NCBI RefSeq assembly: GCF_900108295.1
Contig: NZ_FNWK01000001.1
Location: forward strand, 868,001 to 932,000
Direction: 5' to 3'
Length of the DNA: 64,000 nt
Source: Sphingopyxis sp. YR583
GTDB taxonomy: Bacteria; Pseudomonadota; Alphaproteobacteria; Sphingomonadales; Sphingomonadaceae
Position numbers and translations under genes: made by a program. Of this stretch, positions 1 to 8,242 are shown piece by piece (the first letter of the stretch is position 1; each line of letters starts with the position of its first letter). The notes under the pieces are model-generated. The model saw only the letters and a program-made list of their open reading frames with translations, did not search any database and was not told where the DNA came from.

Positions 1-646
1 AGAGGTCGACACTCTCCTCCTCTAATGGATGCGCGAGCATGAAGGGACGGAAGAAAGCGACATCCTTGAGGTCGGGCCGCTCCGCCCTGCCCTCGCCCCA
101 TGCGAACAGCGGCGCATAGGGCGGCGGGATCGCGTGCCACAGCTCCTCGACATCGTCGACGGGAACATCGAACGCCTGCGCAAAAGCCTGCTTCGCCAGC
201 CGCGCCGATACGCCGACCCGCATCCCTCCGAGCGCAAGCTTGAGCAGTGCGTAGCGCCCGTCGGCATCGAGCCGGTCGAGCAAGGATGCCACCACGGCAG
301 GCGCATCGCTGCGGCTTGCGGCCGCGAGCGCATCGACGGCTTCGGAGACGCTGAGGTCGGCCTTCTTCCTCGACGCATCGGGCCAGAGCAGCGCTGCCGT
401 CTCCGCCGTATCACCGACAAAATGCCGCGACAGCCGGAACAATTCCTCATCGACCCGCGTCGCGAGCAACGCCCTTACCGTCCCCGCCTTCACCGCCGGA
501 AAGTCGAGGCTCTCGGTCAGCGCCGCGATCGCCCATCCCCGGTCGGGGTCGGGCGTGTGCCGCAGATAGTCGACGATCAGCGCGAGCTTCGAATTGCGCG
601 AGCGCGTATAAATCAGCCGGTCGATCAGGGCCGCGAAGCGCTTCAC
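1..646 (-). CDS. ATP-dependent DNA ligase, N-terminal part (runs off window)
   Basis: The 215 codons present read from a GTG at 646 without interruption to the window edge, so the gene is cut by the edge and not broken. The protein begins MKRFAALIDRLIYT and is mostly alpha-helical, like the N-terminal DNA-binding domain of bacterial LigC/LigB-type ATP-dependent ligases. The catalytic lysine motif (KxDG) should lie just beyond the edge and cannot be checked. The GTG overlaps the stop of the upstream exonuclease gene (GTGA, 643-646), which indicates translational coupling. Family assignment rests on the context (ligase-associated exonuclease directly upstream) plus the N-terminal sequence. Confidence 0.8.
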   Translation of the reverse strand, partial: MKRFAALIDRLIYTRSRNSKLALIVDYLRHTPDPDRGWAIAALTESLDFPAVKAGTVRALLATRVDEELFRLSRHFVGDTAETAALLWPDASRKKADLSVSEAVDALAAASRSDAPAVVASLLDRLDADGRYALLKLALGGMRVGVSARLAKQAFAQAFDVPVDDVEELWHAIPPPYAPLFAWGEGRAERPDLKDVAFFRPFMLAHPLEEESVDL

Positions 647-1656
647 GCCTCTTCCTCCAGATCGCGGCCGACCAAATGCAGCGCGCGCGCCTTGCGCTGA
701 TGCAGTTCGCACCAGCGCAGTAGGCCATCCTCGCTTCCGTGCGTGATCCAGCTTTCCTTCGGGTTCACCTCCGAAATCGTCGTCGTCAGCTCATCCCAGT
801 CGGCATGGTCCGAAATCACCAGCGGCAGCTCGACCATCCGCTGCCGCGCACGCTGACGCACGCGCATCCAGCCCGACGCCATCGCGGTCACCGGATCGGG
901 CAGCCGCCGCGACCAGCGATCGTTGAGCGCCGACGGCGGCGCCATCACGATCTGCCCGGCCATCTCGGCCTTATCGGTTTCACTCACGAGCCGCAGCTCG
1001 CCGAGATCGACGCCGCGCACGGCATAAAGCTGGCACATCTTCTCGAGCGCGCCATGGATATAGATCGGCGCATCCCACCCCGCTCCGCGCAATTCGGCGA
1101 TCACGCGCTGCGCCTTGCCCAGCGCATAGGCGCCGACGAGCACCGACCGATCAGGCTCGGCGCGCACCGCGCCGATCAGCTTCGCAATCTCGTCAACCGT
1201 CGGCGGATGGCGAAACACCGGCAGGCCGAAAGTCGCCTCGGTGACAAAGATATCGCACGGCACGACCTCAAAGGGCTTGCACGTCGGGTCGGGCCGACGC
1301 TTGTAATCGCCCGTAACAACGATCCGCTCGCCCTGATATTCCATCAATATCTGCGCACTGCCGAGCACATGTCCCGCCGGGTAAAAACTGAAGCGCACCC
1401 CGCCGCGCTCGAAACCGTCGCCATAGGAAAACGCCTGATTATGGCTCGCCCCGACATCGACGCCATAGCGCAGCGCCATGATCGCCAAAGTCTCGGGGGT
1501 CGCGAACACCGCGCCATGGCCGCTGCGCGCATGGTCGGCATGGCCATGCGTCACCGCCGCGCGTTCGACTGGGCGCGAGGGATCGATCCACAGGTCGGCG
1601 GGCTTCACATGAATGCCGCTTGGATGTGGCTCGATCCAGGTCTTCGCTTTTGCCAT
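643..1656 (-). CDS. ligase-associated DNA exonuclease (metallo-beta-lactamase fold)
   Basis: This 337-aa protein has the MBL-fold metal motif HGHADHARSGH near residue 40 and a later HVLGSAQI segment, with D and H residues typical of beta-CASP/Artemis/SNM1-like nucleases. This family is habitually encoded beside an ATP-dependent DNA ligase and a ligase-associated helicase, and is thought to trim DNA ends before joining. Here it overlaps the UdgX gene upstream (ATGA at 1656) and the ligase gene downstream (GTGA at 643). No signal peptide is present; a cytoplasmic role in repair is inferred. The exact substrate cannot be read from sequence. Confidence 0.87.
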   Translation of the reverse strand: MAKAKTWIEPHPSGIHVKPADLWIDPSRPVERAAVTHGHADHARSGHGAVFATPETLAIMALRYGVDVGASHNQAFSYGDGFERGGVRFSFYPAGHVLGSAQILMEYQGERIVVTGDYKRRPDPTCKPFEVVPCDIFVTEATFGLPVFRHPPTVDEIAKLIGAVRAEPDRSVLVGAYALGKAQRVIAELRGAGWDAPIYIHGALEKMCQLYAVRGVDLGELRLVSETDKAEMAGQIVMAPPSALNDRWSRRLPDPVTAMASGWMRVRQRARQRMVELPLVISDHADWDELTTTISEVNPKESWITHGSEDGLLRWCELHQRKARALHLVGRDLEEEA

Positions 1657-3083
1657 CAGGCGGCAAGTTTCCGTGCGCGGATCAGGTCGGCGACAAACAT
1701 CTTGCGTTCCTCAGCAGCACGTTCGCGATCGGGCAGGCGAAGCAGGAAGGATGGATGGATCGTCGCGACCAGCTTGCTGCCGCCCGCCAGTTCATGCACC
1801 GCGCCGCGCATCGACGTGATGCTCGCACTCTTGCCCGTCACCCCGCGCAAGGCGCTTCCACCCAAGGTCACGATCAAGTCGGGTTTCACGAACGTGCGCT
1901 CCTTGTCGAGCCACCAGCGGCACATATCGATCTCGCCGGTCGTCGGGTTTTGGTGCAACCGCCTTTTACCGCGCGGCTCGAACTTGAAATGCTTGACCGC
2001 GTTGGTGAGGAACAGCCGCGTCCGGTCGAGCCCCGCTTCCGCCAGCGCTTCGTTCAGCACCTGCCCCGCCGGGCCCACGAAGGGCCGTCCCTGCAAATCC
2101 TCATGATCGCCCGGCTGCTCGCCCACGACCATGATGCGCGCATCGGTCGGCCCCTCGCCCGCGACGCCTTGTGTCGCATTGCACCCGATCGGGCAGCGCT
2201 TACAGCGATCAACCGCGCGCGCGACGTCGCTGAGCGACTTCACATCATCATCGAGGAGCAAGTCTTCGGGCACGCGCGTCCGCCATTTGTTGGTCAGAGG
2301 GTTCGCGAGAGAAACGGCCGCTTCGCGCATGCGTTCCACCCGTGCCTCGGCGCCCGCAAGCAGCGGCGCGATATCCTGCGCCTCGGGCAGGTTCTTCCAA
2401 TATTTCTTGGGCATCTCGGCGCGCATCGCGTCGATCTTGACACGCGCGGGGTTGAAGATCGCGCCATAATAGGTGCGCCATTGATCCTCAACGATATCGC
2501 TATCAGGCACCTCGTCCTTCGTGCCGCCGGGTCCATAAATGAGTTTCTCGTCCCGCCAGATCGCGCGCGCATCGGGCGTCACGATTGCCCAATCCATCCC
2601 GTAGAAGCGCCGCTGAAAGAAAGGCGCGGTCAGCCGCAAGATGCGGTGGGTCGGCTCGAACCAAGCGGCGAAACTTTCTCGTCCAGCCTCCTCGCCAAGG
2701 CGGCGAAAGCGCACAAAGGCATGCATTTTGTGCACGTCGCGGCGGATCGCCTTGTCGGCCTTACGCAGCCAGTCGACCTCGGCATCGGTCGCCCGCGCGA
2801 GCAATTGCCGATCGCGTGCCGCGCGCCAGATGATCCGATAGAGCCGCGCCGGCACTTCAGGATCGCGATGGCAAATGACCCGCTCGGCGATCTCGAGCAA
2901 TTCGCGCGGCAGCGATACGGCGCCCGCGGGCACCGCGACCGCCTCATCGCCGAACAGCGACGCCCCCTCGGCACCACCGCGCCAGCTCACATCGTCCGGC
3001 GCAATACCGCTCCCGAGAAGCCCTCGCGCAGCACTCCGCCACTCAGCGAAATCGCCGGGGGTTTGCAGCACCACCTCCCTCAC
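1656..3083 (-). CDS. DUF4130 domain fused to UdgX-type uracil-DNA glycosylase
   Basis: The first half (about residues 1-240) matches the DUF4130 module found with a radical SAM repair protein. The second half is a family-4-like uracil-DNA glycosylase with CKRCPIGC, VVGEQPGDHED and a C-terminal IHPSFLL motif. The loop KRRLHQNP near residue 373 is the UdgX signature; in characterised UdgX the His of this loop bonds covalently to the sugar after uracil removal, and here it is about His377. The chosen start is GTG 3083, overlapping the stop of the radical SAM gene (GTGA); upstream in-frame codons lie wholly inside that gene. Nearby GTGs at 3074 and 3071 are alternatives. It probably acts on uracil-containing DNA in the cytoplasm. 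Confidence 0.88.
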   Translation of the reverse strand: MREVVLQTPGDFAEWRSAARGLLGSGIAPDDVSWRGGAEGASLFGDEAVAVPAGAVSLPRELLEIAERVICHRDPEVPARLYRIIWRAARDRQLLARATDAEVDWLRKADKAIRRDVHKMHAFVRFRRLGEEAGRESFAAWFEPTHRILRLTAPFFQRRFYGMDWAIVTPDARAIWRDEKLIYGPGGTKDEVPDSDIVEDQWRTYYGAIFNPARVKIDAMRAEMPKKYWKNLPEAQDIAPLLAGAEARVERMREAAVSLANPLTNKWRTRVPEDLLLDDDVKSLSDVARAVDRCKRCPIGCNATQGVAGEGPTDARIMVVGEQPGDHEDLQGRPFVGPAGQVLNEALAEAGLDRTRLFLTNAVKHFKFEPRGKRRLHQNPTTGEIDMCRWWLDKERTFVKPDLIVTLGGSALRGVTGKSASITSMRGAVHELAGGSKLVATIHPSFLLRLPDRERAAEERKMFVADLIRARKLAA

Positions 3084-4330
3084 AGCGCGAGCGCCAGCTG
3101 CTCCGCGGGCGGCGCGAAGCGTGCGCGCAGATCGGCGCTGTCGGTCAGCTTGCCCGGCCGCCAATCAGGGGTGACGATAAACGGCAAAACCTTCTTCACC
3201 GACGCGGTCAGCTTCGCGAGATCGCCGAGCCGCAAATTGCCCAGCCGCCGCGCCGCGACGATGCGGTCGACCGCCTTCGTCCCCAACCCCGGCACACGCA
3301 GCAGCAACTCGCGCGGCGCGCGGTTGATGTCGACGGGAAATGCCTCGCGCCGCATCAGCGCCCATGCGAGTTTTGGATCGATGGCGAGGTCGAGCATCCC
3401 GCCGCTCGCGCCCTCCATGATCTCGGCGCGCTCGAAACCATAGAAGCGCAGCAGCCAGTCGGCCTGATACAGCCGGTGCTCGCGCATCAAAGGCGGGCGT
3501 ACCGGCGGCAAATCGCTGCTCGCATCGGGGATCGGGCTATATGCGGAATAATAGACGCGGCGCAGTTGATAGCCCGAATAGAGGTTCGTCGCGGTCTTGA
3601 GGATATCATCGTCGCGCGCGGCATCGGCGCCGACGATCATCTGCGTCGATTGCCCCGCGGGCGCGAAGCGCGGCGGCACCGCCTTGCCGATCAGCCGGCT
3701 CTTCGCCGCCTCGATCGCATCGTCAGCGCCGACGCGTACCGATGCCATCGTCTTGCGGATCGTCTCGGGTTTCTTTTCGGGCGCGAAGCTCTGCAACCCC
3801 GCCTCCGTCGGCAATTCGACATTGGTCGACAGGCGGTCGGCATAGAGCCCCGCAAGCGCGATCAGCCCCGGATCGGCACCCGCAATCGTCTTCAGATGGA
3901 TATAGCCGCCAAAGCGATGCTCTTCGCGCAGGATACGCGCAACCTCGACGAGCTGCTCCATCGTGTAATCCTCGGACCGGATGATTCCCGACGACAGAAA
4001 CAATCCCTCGATATAATTGCGCTTGTAGAAATCGAGCGTCAGCCGGACGGCCTCCTGCGGGCTGAACCGCGCGCGTTCGACATTGCTCGACGCGCGATTG
4101 ATGCAGAAGCGGCAGTCGTAGATGCAGAAGTTGGTCAGCAGGATCTTGAGCAGCGATATACACCGGCCGTCGGGCGCATAGCTGTGGCAGATGCCCATGC
4201 CCTCGGTTGATCCGATCCCCTTGCTTTGGGTCGAATCGCGCTGCACCGTCCCCGACGACGCGCAGGACGCATCATATTTCGCCGCATCGGCGAGCACGGC
4301 CAGTTTTTCGAGAATCGGTTTGGCAGACAT
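3080..4330 (-). CDS. putative DNA modification/repair radical SAM protein
   Basis: The 416-aa protein carries the radical SAM cluster motif C69-x3-C73-x2-C76, followed by barrel segments such as LFLSSGI and GGYIHLK. The C-terminus has a helix-hairpin-helix DNA-binding element (LLLRVPGLGTKAVDRIV). This is the family that is almost always encoded next to a DUF4130 or DUF4130-UdgX protein, as here. The reaction is unknown in the literature I can recall; a role in DNA repair or modification is inferred from the HhH and from partners. It appears to be the first gene of a four-gene operon with 4-nt overlaps. ATG at 4330 is the only plausible start. Confidence 0.85.
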   Translation of the reverse strand: MSAKPILEKLAVLADAAKYDASCASSGTVQRDSTQSKGIGSTEGMGICHSYAPDGRCISLLKILLTNFCIYDCRFCINRASSNVERARFSPQEAVRLTLDFYKRNYIEGLFLSSGIIRSEDYTMEQLVEVARILREEHRFGGYIHLKTIAGADPGLIALAGLYADRLSTNVELPTEAGLQSFAPEKKPETIRKTMASVRVGADDAIEAAKSRLIGKAVPPRFAPAGQSTQMIVGADAARDDDILKTATNLYSGYQLRRVYYSAYSPIPDASSDLPPVRPPLMREHRLYQADWLLRFYGFERAEIMEGASGGMLDLAIDPKLAWALMRREAFPVDINRAPRELLLRVPGLGTKAVDRIVAARRLGNLRLGDLAKLTASVKKVLPFIVTPDWRPGKLTDSADLRARFAPPAEQLALAL

Positions 4331-4390
4331 GTTCCATGCTTAGCGTCAGAACATAAAGAGAACAAATACTTCGATATCGGCCGAACGCGC

Positions 4391-5938
4391 TTATGCGTCG
4401 CGCCAGCGCGCAGGCAGGGCGATTTCGACGATCAGCCCGCTCGGGTCCCACCGCCGTTCGACCGTCCCGCCAAGATTGTTCTTCACGCTGCGCTCCATCA
4501 GCAGCGTGCCGAAACTCGTATGCTCGGGCGCCACCACCTCGCGGGCGCCGCCGCTTTCGGCCCAGGTCAGGCGGAACATGCGGTCGTCGGCGCCCTCTTC
4601 TTCCTGCGTCCAGCTGACATCGACACGGCCATTTTCTCCGGTCAATGCGCCATGCTTGACGGCATTGGTCGCCAGTTCGTTGAACAGCAGCGCCATCGCG
4701 ACCAGAGCGTTTTCGGGCAGCAACAGGTCAGGCCCCGACCAGCGGATGCGCGGAAAGGCCGCCTCGACCTCGCGCATCAGTGCGTGCATCGATCCGGTCA
4801 TGAAGTTCGACCCGAGCAGGACATTCTGCGCGCGGTTCAGCGCGTCGAGGCGGCTGCTGATCCGTTCGACATAGTCGTCGACATCGCGCGCGGCATGACG
4901 GGTCAGCGAGATGATCGCGCTGACCGTCGCGAACAGATTGCGCATCCGGTGATGCAGTTCGCGCATCAGTAGATTGGCATTTTCCTGACGGCTTTTCTGT
5001 TCGGTGATGTCGATGCTCACCCCGGTCAGCATTGCCTCGTCCGAATGACCGACCCAGTCGCCGCGCACGGCGTTCCAGCGGACACCCCTTTCCGAATTGA
5101 GTACGCGATATTCGGCCGAATAAGGGGTGCGATTGGCGACTGTTTCTTCCAATAGGGTCCGCAGCGCCGCTCGATCGTCGGGATGCACGAGATCAAAAAA
5201 GCCGTTGCCCGTCGCCAGTGTCGCTTCGAAACCCGAACCCCAAAGTTCGGCTCCGGCGCCCTGCGTGCTCAGCCGATCGGCCTTCGGATCATATTGCCAG
5301 GTCGCTATCCCGGAAAAATCGAGAGCCCGCTCAAGTGTGCGGCGCGCGTCGTCGCGCTCGGCACCGATGCGGCGCAGATCGGCCTCGGCCATGATGATTC
5401 CGGCAAAATCCTCGAGCCGCGCCAGATCGACCTCGGTCAGCGCGGCCCGCTCCTTGCGGTCGAGGACGCAAAGGCTGCCGAGGATCGCGCCATTATGCGC
5501 GCGAAGGGGCACGCCTGCGTAGAAGCGGATATGAAAATCGCCGATGACGAGCGGATTATCACGCGAGCGGGGATCGGCCAGCGCGTCGATCACCATGACC
5601 GGCGCATCCTCCGCGATCACATACGGACAAAAACTGAAGTCGCGCGGCGTTTCGCGGGTTTCGATACCATGCGCCGACTTGAACCACTGACGTCGGTCGT
5701 CGACGAGCGATATCAGCGCGATCGGCATATCGAACAATTCGGCAACCATTCGCGTTACGCGGTCGAACGCCGCCTCGGGCGCGGTATCCATAATCCGATA
5801 CTCGCGAAGCGTGTCGAGCCGCAGCCGTTCGGCCGCGATTGCCGTGTCGTTGCCCCCGTCCGCCAAATTCCCTCCCTCGCTACGCTGCGATACCGGTGAC
5901 CCTGTATCGCTCGATTCCCCGGGGCGCCGCTCTGCCAT
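4391..5938 (-). CDS. GAF-PAS sensor histidine kinase, HWE type (candidate PhyR kinase)
   Basis: This soluble 515-aa kinase has a GAF domain (about 50-190), a PAS domain (about 200-315), and a dimerisation/phosphoacceptor segment with ELHHRMRNLFATV (His329/330). The ATPase domain has the HWE-family hallmarks: an N box containing a His (NELATNAVKHGAL) and a W-x-E motif (TWAESGG). HWE/HisKA_2 kinases are the usual phosphodonors of PhyR, and this gene is transcribed divergently from phyR, so it is a strong candidate PhyK. The ATG at 5938 is preferred over upstream codons because AGGGA lies about 10 nt before it. No membrane segment is visible, so the signal is probably cytoplasmic. Confidence 0.87.
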   Translation of the reverse strand: MAERRPGESSDTGSPVSQRSEGGNLADGGNDTAIAAERLRLDTLREYRIMDTAPEAAFDRVTRMVAELFDMPIALISLVDDRRQWFKSAHGIETRETPRDFSFCPYVIAEDAPVMVIDALADPRSRDNPLVIGDFHIRFYAGVPLRAHNGAILGSLCVLDRKERAALTEVDLARLEDFAGIIMAEADLRRIGAERDDARRTLERALDFSGIATWQYDPKADRLSTQGAGAELWGSGFEATLATGNGFFDLVHPDDRAALRTLLEETVANRTPYSAEYRVLNSERGVRWNAVRGDWVGHSDEAMLTGVSIDITEQKSRQENANLLMRELHHRMRNLFATVSAIISLTRHAARDVDDYVERISSRLDALNRAQNVLLGSNFMTGSMHALMREVEAAFPRIRWSGPDLLLPENALVAMALLFNELATNAVKHGALTGENGRVDVSWTQEEEGADDRMFRLTWAESGGAREVVAPEHTSFGTLLMERSVKNNLGGTVERRWDPSGLIVEIALPARWRDA

Positions 5939-6091
5939 GAATATGGTCCCTGTAAAAGCATACGCGCGGCGCAAAAGGAAAGTGGTTTTATTCCACTCAC
6001 TTACGCCGCTTCATCATCGCGTCCCGGCTGACTCTACGCTTTGATGCGCGACAAGTTGCAGTCATCAACGCGGCTTTCCGGTCGCCGCGCG

Positions 6092-6117
6092 GGAACCCAC
6101 CCGCGCCGGGGCGCGTA
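6092..6117 (+). promoter_or_regulatory. candidate EcfG-type promoter of phyR
   Basis: GGAAC (6092-6096) is followed after 17 nt by CGTA (6114-6117), close to the alphaproteobacterial EcfG consensus GGAAC-N16/17-CGTT. It lies about 28 nt before the phyR start, a suitable distance. The last base of the -10 element deviates from consensus, so this is weaker than the nepR box. Autoregulation of phyR by EcfG is known in related bacteria. Confidence 0.6.
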
Positions 6118-6144
6118 TGACTGAACTCAAGAGGGAGCAATTTG

Positions 6145-6939
6145 ATGACATTGGGTGAGGAACTTCGCGGACATTTGCCCTTCCTGCGCCGCTATGCCCG
6201 GGCTTTGACGGGCAGCCAGCAGCATGGCGACAATTTCGTGCACACGACCCTCGAAGTCATCGTCGCGGCGCCCGATGAATTTCACAGCGGCGACGGCACG
6301 CGGATCGACCTCTACCGCAATTTTCACCGCATCTGGGAAAGCGCCTATATCGACGAGGGCGAAGACAGCGACGAAGGCGAACACCCGCTCGTCCGCGCGG
6401 CGCACCGGCGCCTTGTCCAGATCACACCGCTCGGACGACAGGTGTTGCTCCTCACCGCGCTCGAGGGCTTTTCGGTCGAGGAAGCCGGCTTGATTACGGG
6501 CACCGACAACCGGACGGTCGAAACCCTGCTCGCCGATGCGGTCGGCGAACTCGACCGCGAATCGCGCACCTCGGTGTTGATCATCGAGGACGAGCCGTTG
6601 ATCGCCATGGAGCTCGAACAGATCGTGCGCGATCTCGGCCACCGCGTCGCGGGAATCGCTACGACGCACGAGGATGCGGTCGCGGCATTCGAGGAGACCG
6701 ACGCCGGGCTCGTTCTCGCCGATATTCAACTCGCGGACGGATCGTCGGGGATCGATGCGGTTCAGGACATATTGGCGATCGCCCCGGTCCCCGCGATCTT
6801 CATCACCGCTTTTCCCGAACGGCTGCTGACCGGCGGCCGGGTCGAACCGACCTTCCTCATCTCGAAACCCTTTCGCGAGAATACGGTCCGCGCTGCGATC
6901 AGCCAGAGCCTGCTCTTCACGCCGCAACTCGCGGCGTAA
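6145..6939 (+). CDS. phyR: PhyR, general stress response regulator (copy 1)
   Basis: The 264-aa protein has the PhyR architecture: an ECF-sigma-like domain (about 1-130, with region 2-like LPFLRRYARALTG and region 4-like LTALEGFSVEEAG) and a C-terminal receiver (about 142-260). In the receiver the acidic pocket IEDE (147-150), phosphoacceptor D193 (VLADIQL), T221 and K241 are intact, together with the FITAFPERLLTG segment typical of PhyR. When phosphorylated, PhyR exposes the sigma-like domain and sequesters NepR, freeing EcfG. ATG 6145 is chosen because GAGGGAG precedes it by 8 nt. It lies divergent to a HWE kinase and 1.4 kb from nepR-ecfG. Confidence 0.95.
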   Translation: MTLGEELRGHLPFLRRYARALTGSQQHGDNFVHTTLEVIVAAPDEFHSGDGTRIDLYRNFHRIWESAYIDEGEDSDEGEHPLVRAAHRRLVQITPLGRQVLLLTALEGFSVEEAGLITGTDNRTVETLLADAVGELDRESRTSVLIIEDEPLIAMELEQIVRDLGHRVAGIATTHEDAVAAFEETDAGLVLADIQLADGSSGIDAVQDILAIAPVPAIFITAFPERLLTGGRVEPTFLISKPFRENTVRAAISQSLLFTPQLAA

Positions 6940-7024
6940 GACAGCTTATCCCGACGGCCGCAAGGTGCTGTAGGCATCAATCGTAACGAGAAAACGGACG
7001 AGGCGTGCGGTCCGAAAGTTCCGC

Positions 7025-7708
7025 TTAATCCGGTGACGGCCCGCCCCCGGTCAACTGGTCGACATTGTCCATGATCGTTCGAAACGCCTCGCTCGACGGG
7101 ATGGCGTCGGTGCTGCGCAGCGGCATTTCGCCGCTTTCCAAAATGGCCTGAAGCGCCGCCCGGCCGCGCGACACGCGGCTTTTCATCGTACCGACTGCGC
7201 AACCGCAAATCTCGGCGCCCTCTTCATAGGAGAGCTGCCCTGCGCCGATCAGCACCAGCGCCTCGCGCTGGTCGACGGGCAACAGCATCAGCGCCCGCTG
7301 TACGTCCGCCAGATGCAGGCTGTCGTCCTGATCGTCGGGCGCGACAAGCAAACGCTCGGCCGCCATTTCGTCATATTCCGCCGTGAATTTCTTGCGCCGC
7401 ATCTGCGACAGGAAACAGTTGCGCAGGATGACGAAGGCCCAGCTTTTCATGCTGGCCGGTCCGGGCACATATTGCGCGCGCGCCTTCCATGCCTTTAGCA
7501 TCGTTTCCTGCACCAGATCGTCGGCGAGGTCCGCATTGCCCGTCAGGCTGCGCCCGAACGCGCGCAGGTGCGGCAGCATCGCCGCCAATTCGCGCTTGAA
7601 GCTGGCATCGTCGAGCGGTTGGGGCGTTATATCGCTGATAAAAAGGCCTTTGTCTGGCAATGTTTCTTCATGTTCCAACCGGCTTAGCGTTTCGACCTTG
7701 CATTGCAA
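7025..7708 (-). CDS. EcfG-like ECF sigma factor (copy 2), downstream of BLUF gene
   Basis: The product of up to 227 aa has sigma region 2 (HLRAFGRSLTGNADLADDLVQE, abbreviated here) and region 4 (LSYEEGAEICGCAVGTMKSRV). It is closely similar along its whole length to the EcfG encoded 1 kb away, including the C-terminal IPSSEAF/PPSSEAV tail, so the two are paralogues. A stop lies in frame just upstream, so the longest form begins at TTG 7708; TTG codons a few residues later are alternatives, as the conserved core starts near residue 36. It follows the BLUF gene by 12 nt and is probably co-transcribed. No separate anti-sigma gene lies beside it. Confidence 0.88.
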   Translation of the reverse strand: MQCKVETLSRLEHEETLPDKGLFISDITPQPLDDASFKRELAAMLPHLRAFGRSLTGNADLADDLVQETMLKAWKARAQYVPGPASMKSWAFVILRNCFLSQMRRKKFTAEYDEMAAERLLVAPDDQDDSLHLADVQRALMLLPVDQREALVLIGAGQLSYEEGAEICGCAVGTMKSRVSRGRAALQAILESGEMPLRSTDAIPSSEAFRTIMDNVDQLTGGGPSPD

Positions 7709-7720
7709 GCGCGCCGCCGG

Positions 7721-8140
7721 TCACTCTACAAACGGGCGGCGGCCCAGTGCGATGAAATTGGCGAATATCTTTTCGTCTACGGCATCGATCCGGCCGTCGG
7801 CCGCGAGCCGCGACAGACCGTCGTCGCGCCATTCGAAACGCGGGTCATACAGCATCGCCCATTCGCCGAAGTCGCGTGCTTCGATCGTGCGGCGGCGCAC
7901 TTCGATCATGCCACTGTGCCGCGCGTCGTCGCGGATGACAGCAAGGCAGGCTTCGACCTTTTCGTCCGGCCCTTCCAGAAGTTGAAGGAAGTTATGCCCA
8001 TTATAGACGAGCGCGCCGGTCAGTTCGTCGCGCACATTGTTGCGGCGCGCCGACACCAGGATCGACGCAATTTCTTCGTCGCTGATCGACGGATCGGCGA
8101 CGCTCACATAGGTAACGGAAAGCAACTGGCCACCTCGCAT
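7721..8140 (-). CDS. BLUF-domain blue-light photoreceptor (short type)
   Basis: The 139-aa protein is a single BLUF domain (about 5-100) with a short C-terminal tail. Tyr11, Asn35 and Gln53 have the same spacing as Tyr21, Asn45 and Gln63 of AppA, the residues that hydrogen-bond around the flavin; the RNN...LTGAL..YNGHNFLQLLEG pattern is typical. It should bind FAD and report blue light to a partner protein, as short BLUF proteins lack an output domain. The ATG at 8140 gives the longest form; a TTG five codons later has a better-placed GAGGTGG. It is the first gene of a probable operon with an EcfG-like sigma factor and lies divergent from nepR-ecfG. Confidence 0.9.
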   Translation of the reverse strand: MRGGQLLSVTYVSVADPSISDEEIASILVSARRNNVRDELTGALVYNGHNFLQLLEGPDEKVEACLAVIRDDARHSGMIEVRRRTIEARDFGEWAMLYDPRFEWRDDGLSRLAADGRIDAVDEKIFANFIALGRRPFVE

Positions 8141-8242
8141 GCCCCGGACGCAGGCCGGGCAAAATGTGACCCCTCACAGGACATGGCTTACGGCCGGTGT
8201 GGTTTATTGGCAACGCATTCGTCGCAAAAAAACGGAATCCGT

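Noticed and set aside
1..728. Possible frameshift in the ligase gene because several frames are open here
   Set aside because: The frame from GTG 646 is uninterrupted to the window edge and matches the ligase N-terminal domain.
739..3443. Long open frames on the plus strand (about 455 and 607 codons) opposite the repair operon
   Set aside because: They are antisense to genes with clear motifs; high GC at third positions makes long antisense frames common, and the proteins are Arg/His/Ala-rich with no domain.
6998..7017. EcfG box on the minus strand after the second sigma factor gene
   Set aside because: GGAAC is 21 nt from CGTT and would point into the 3' end of phyR, away from any start.
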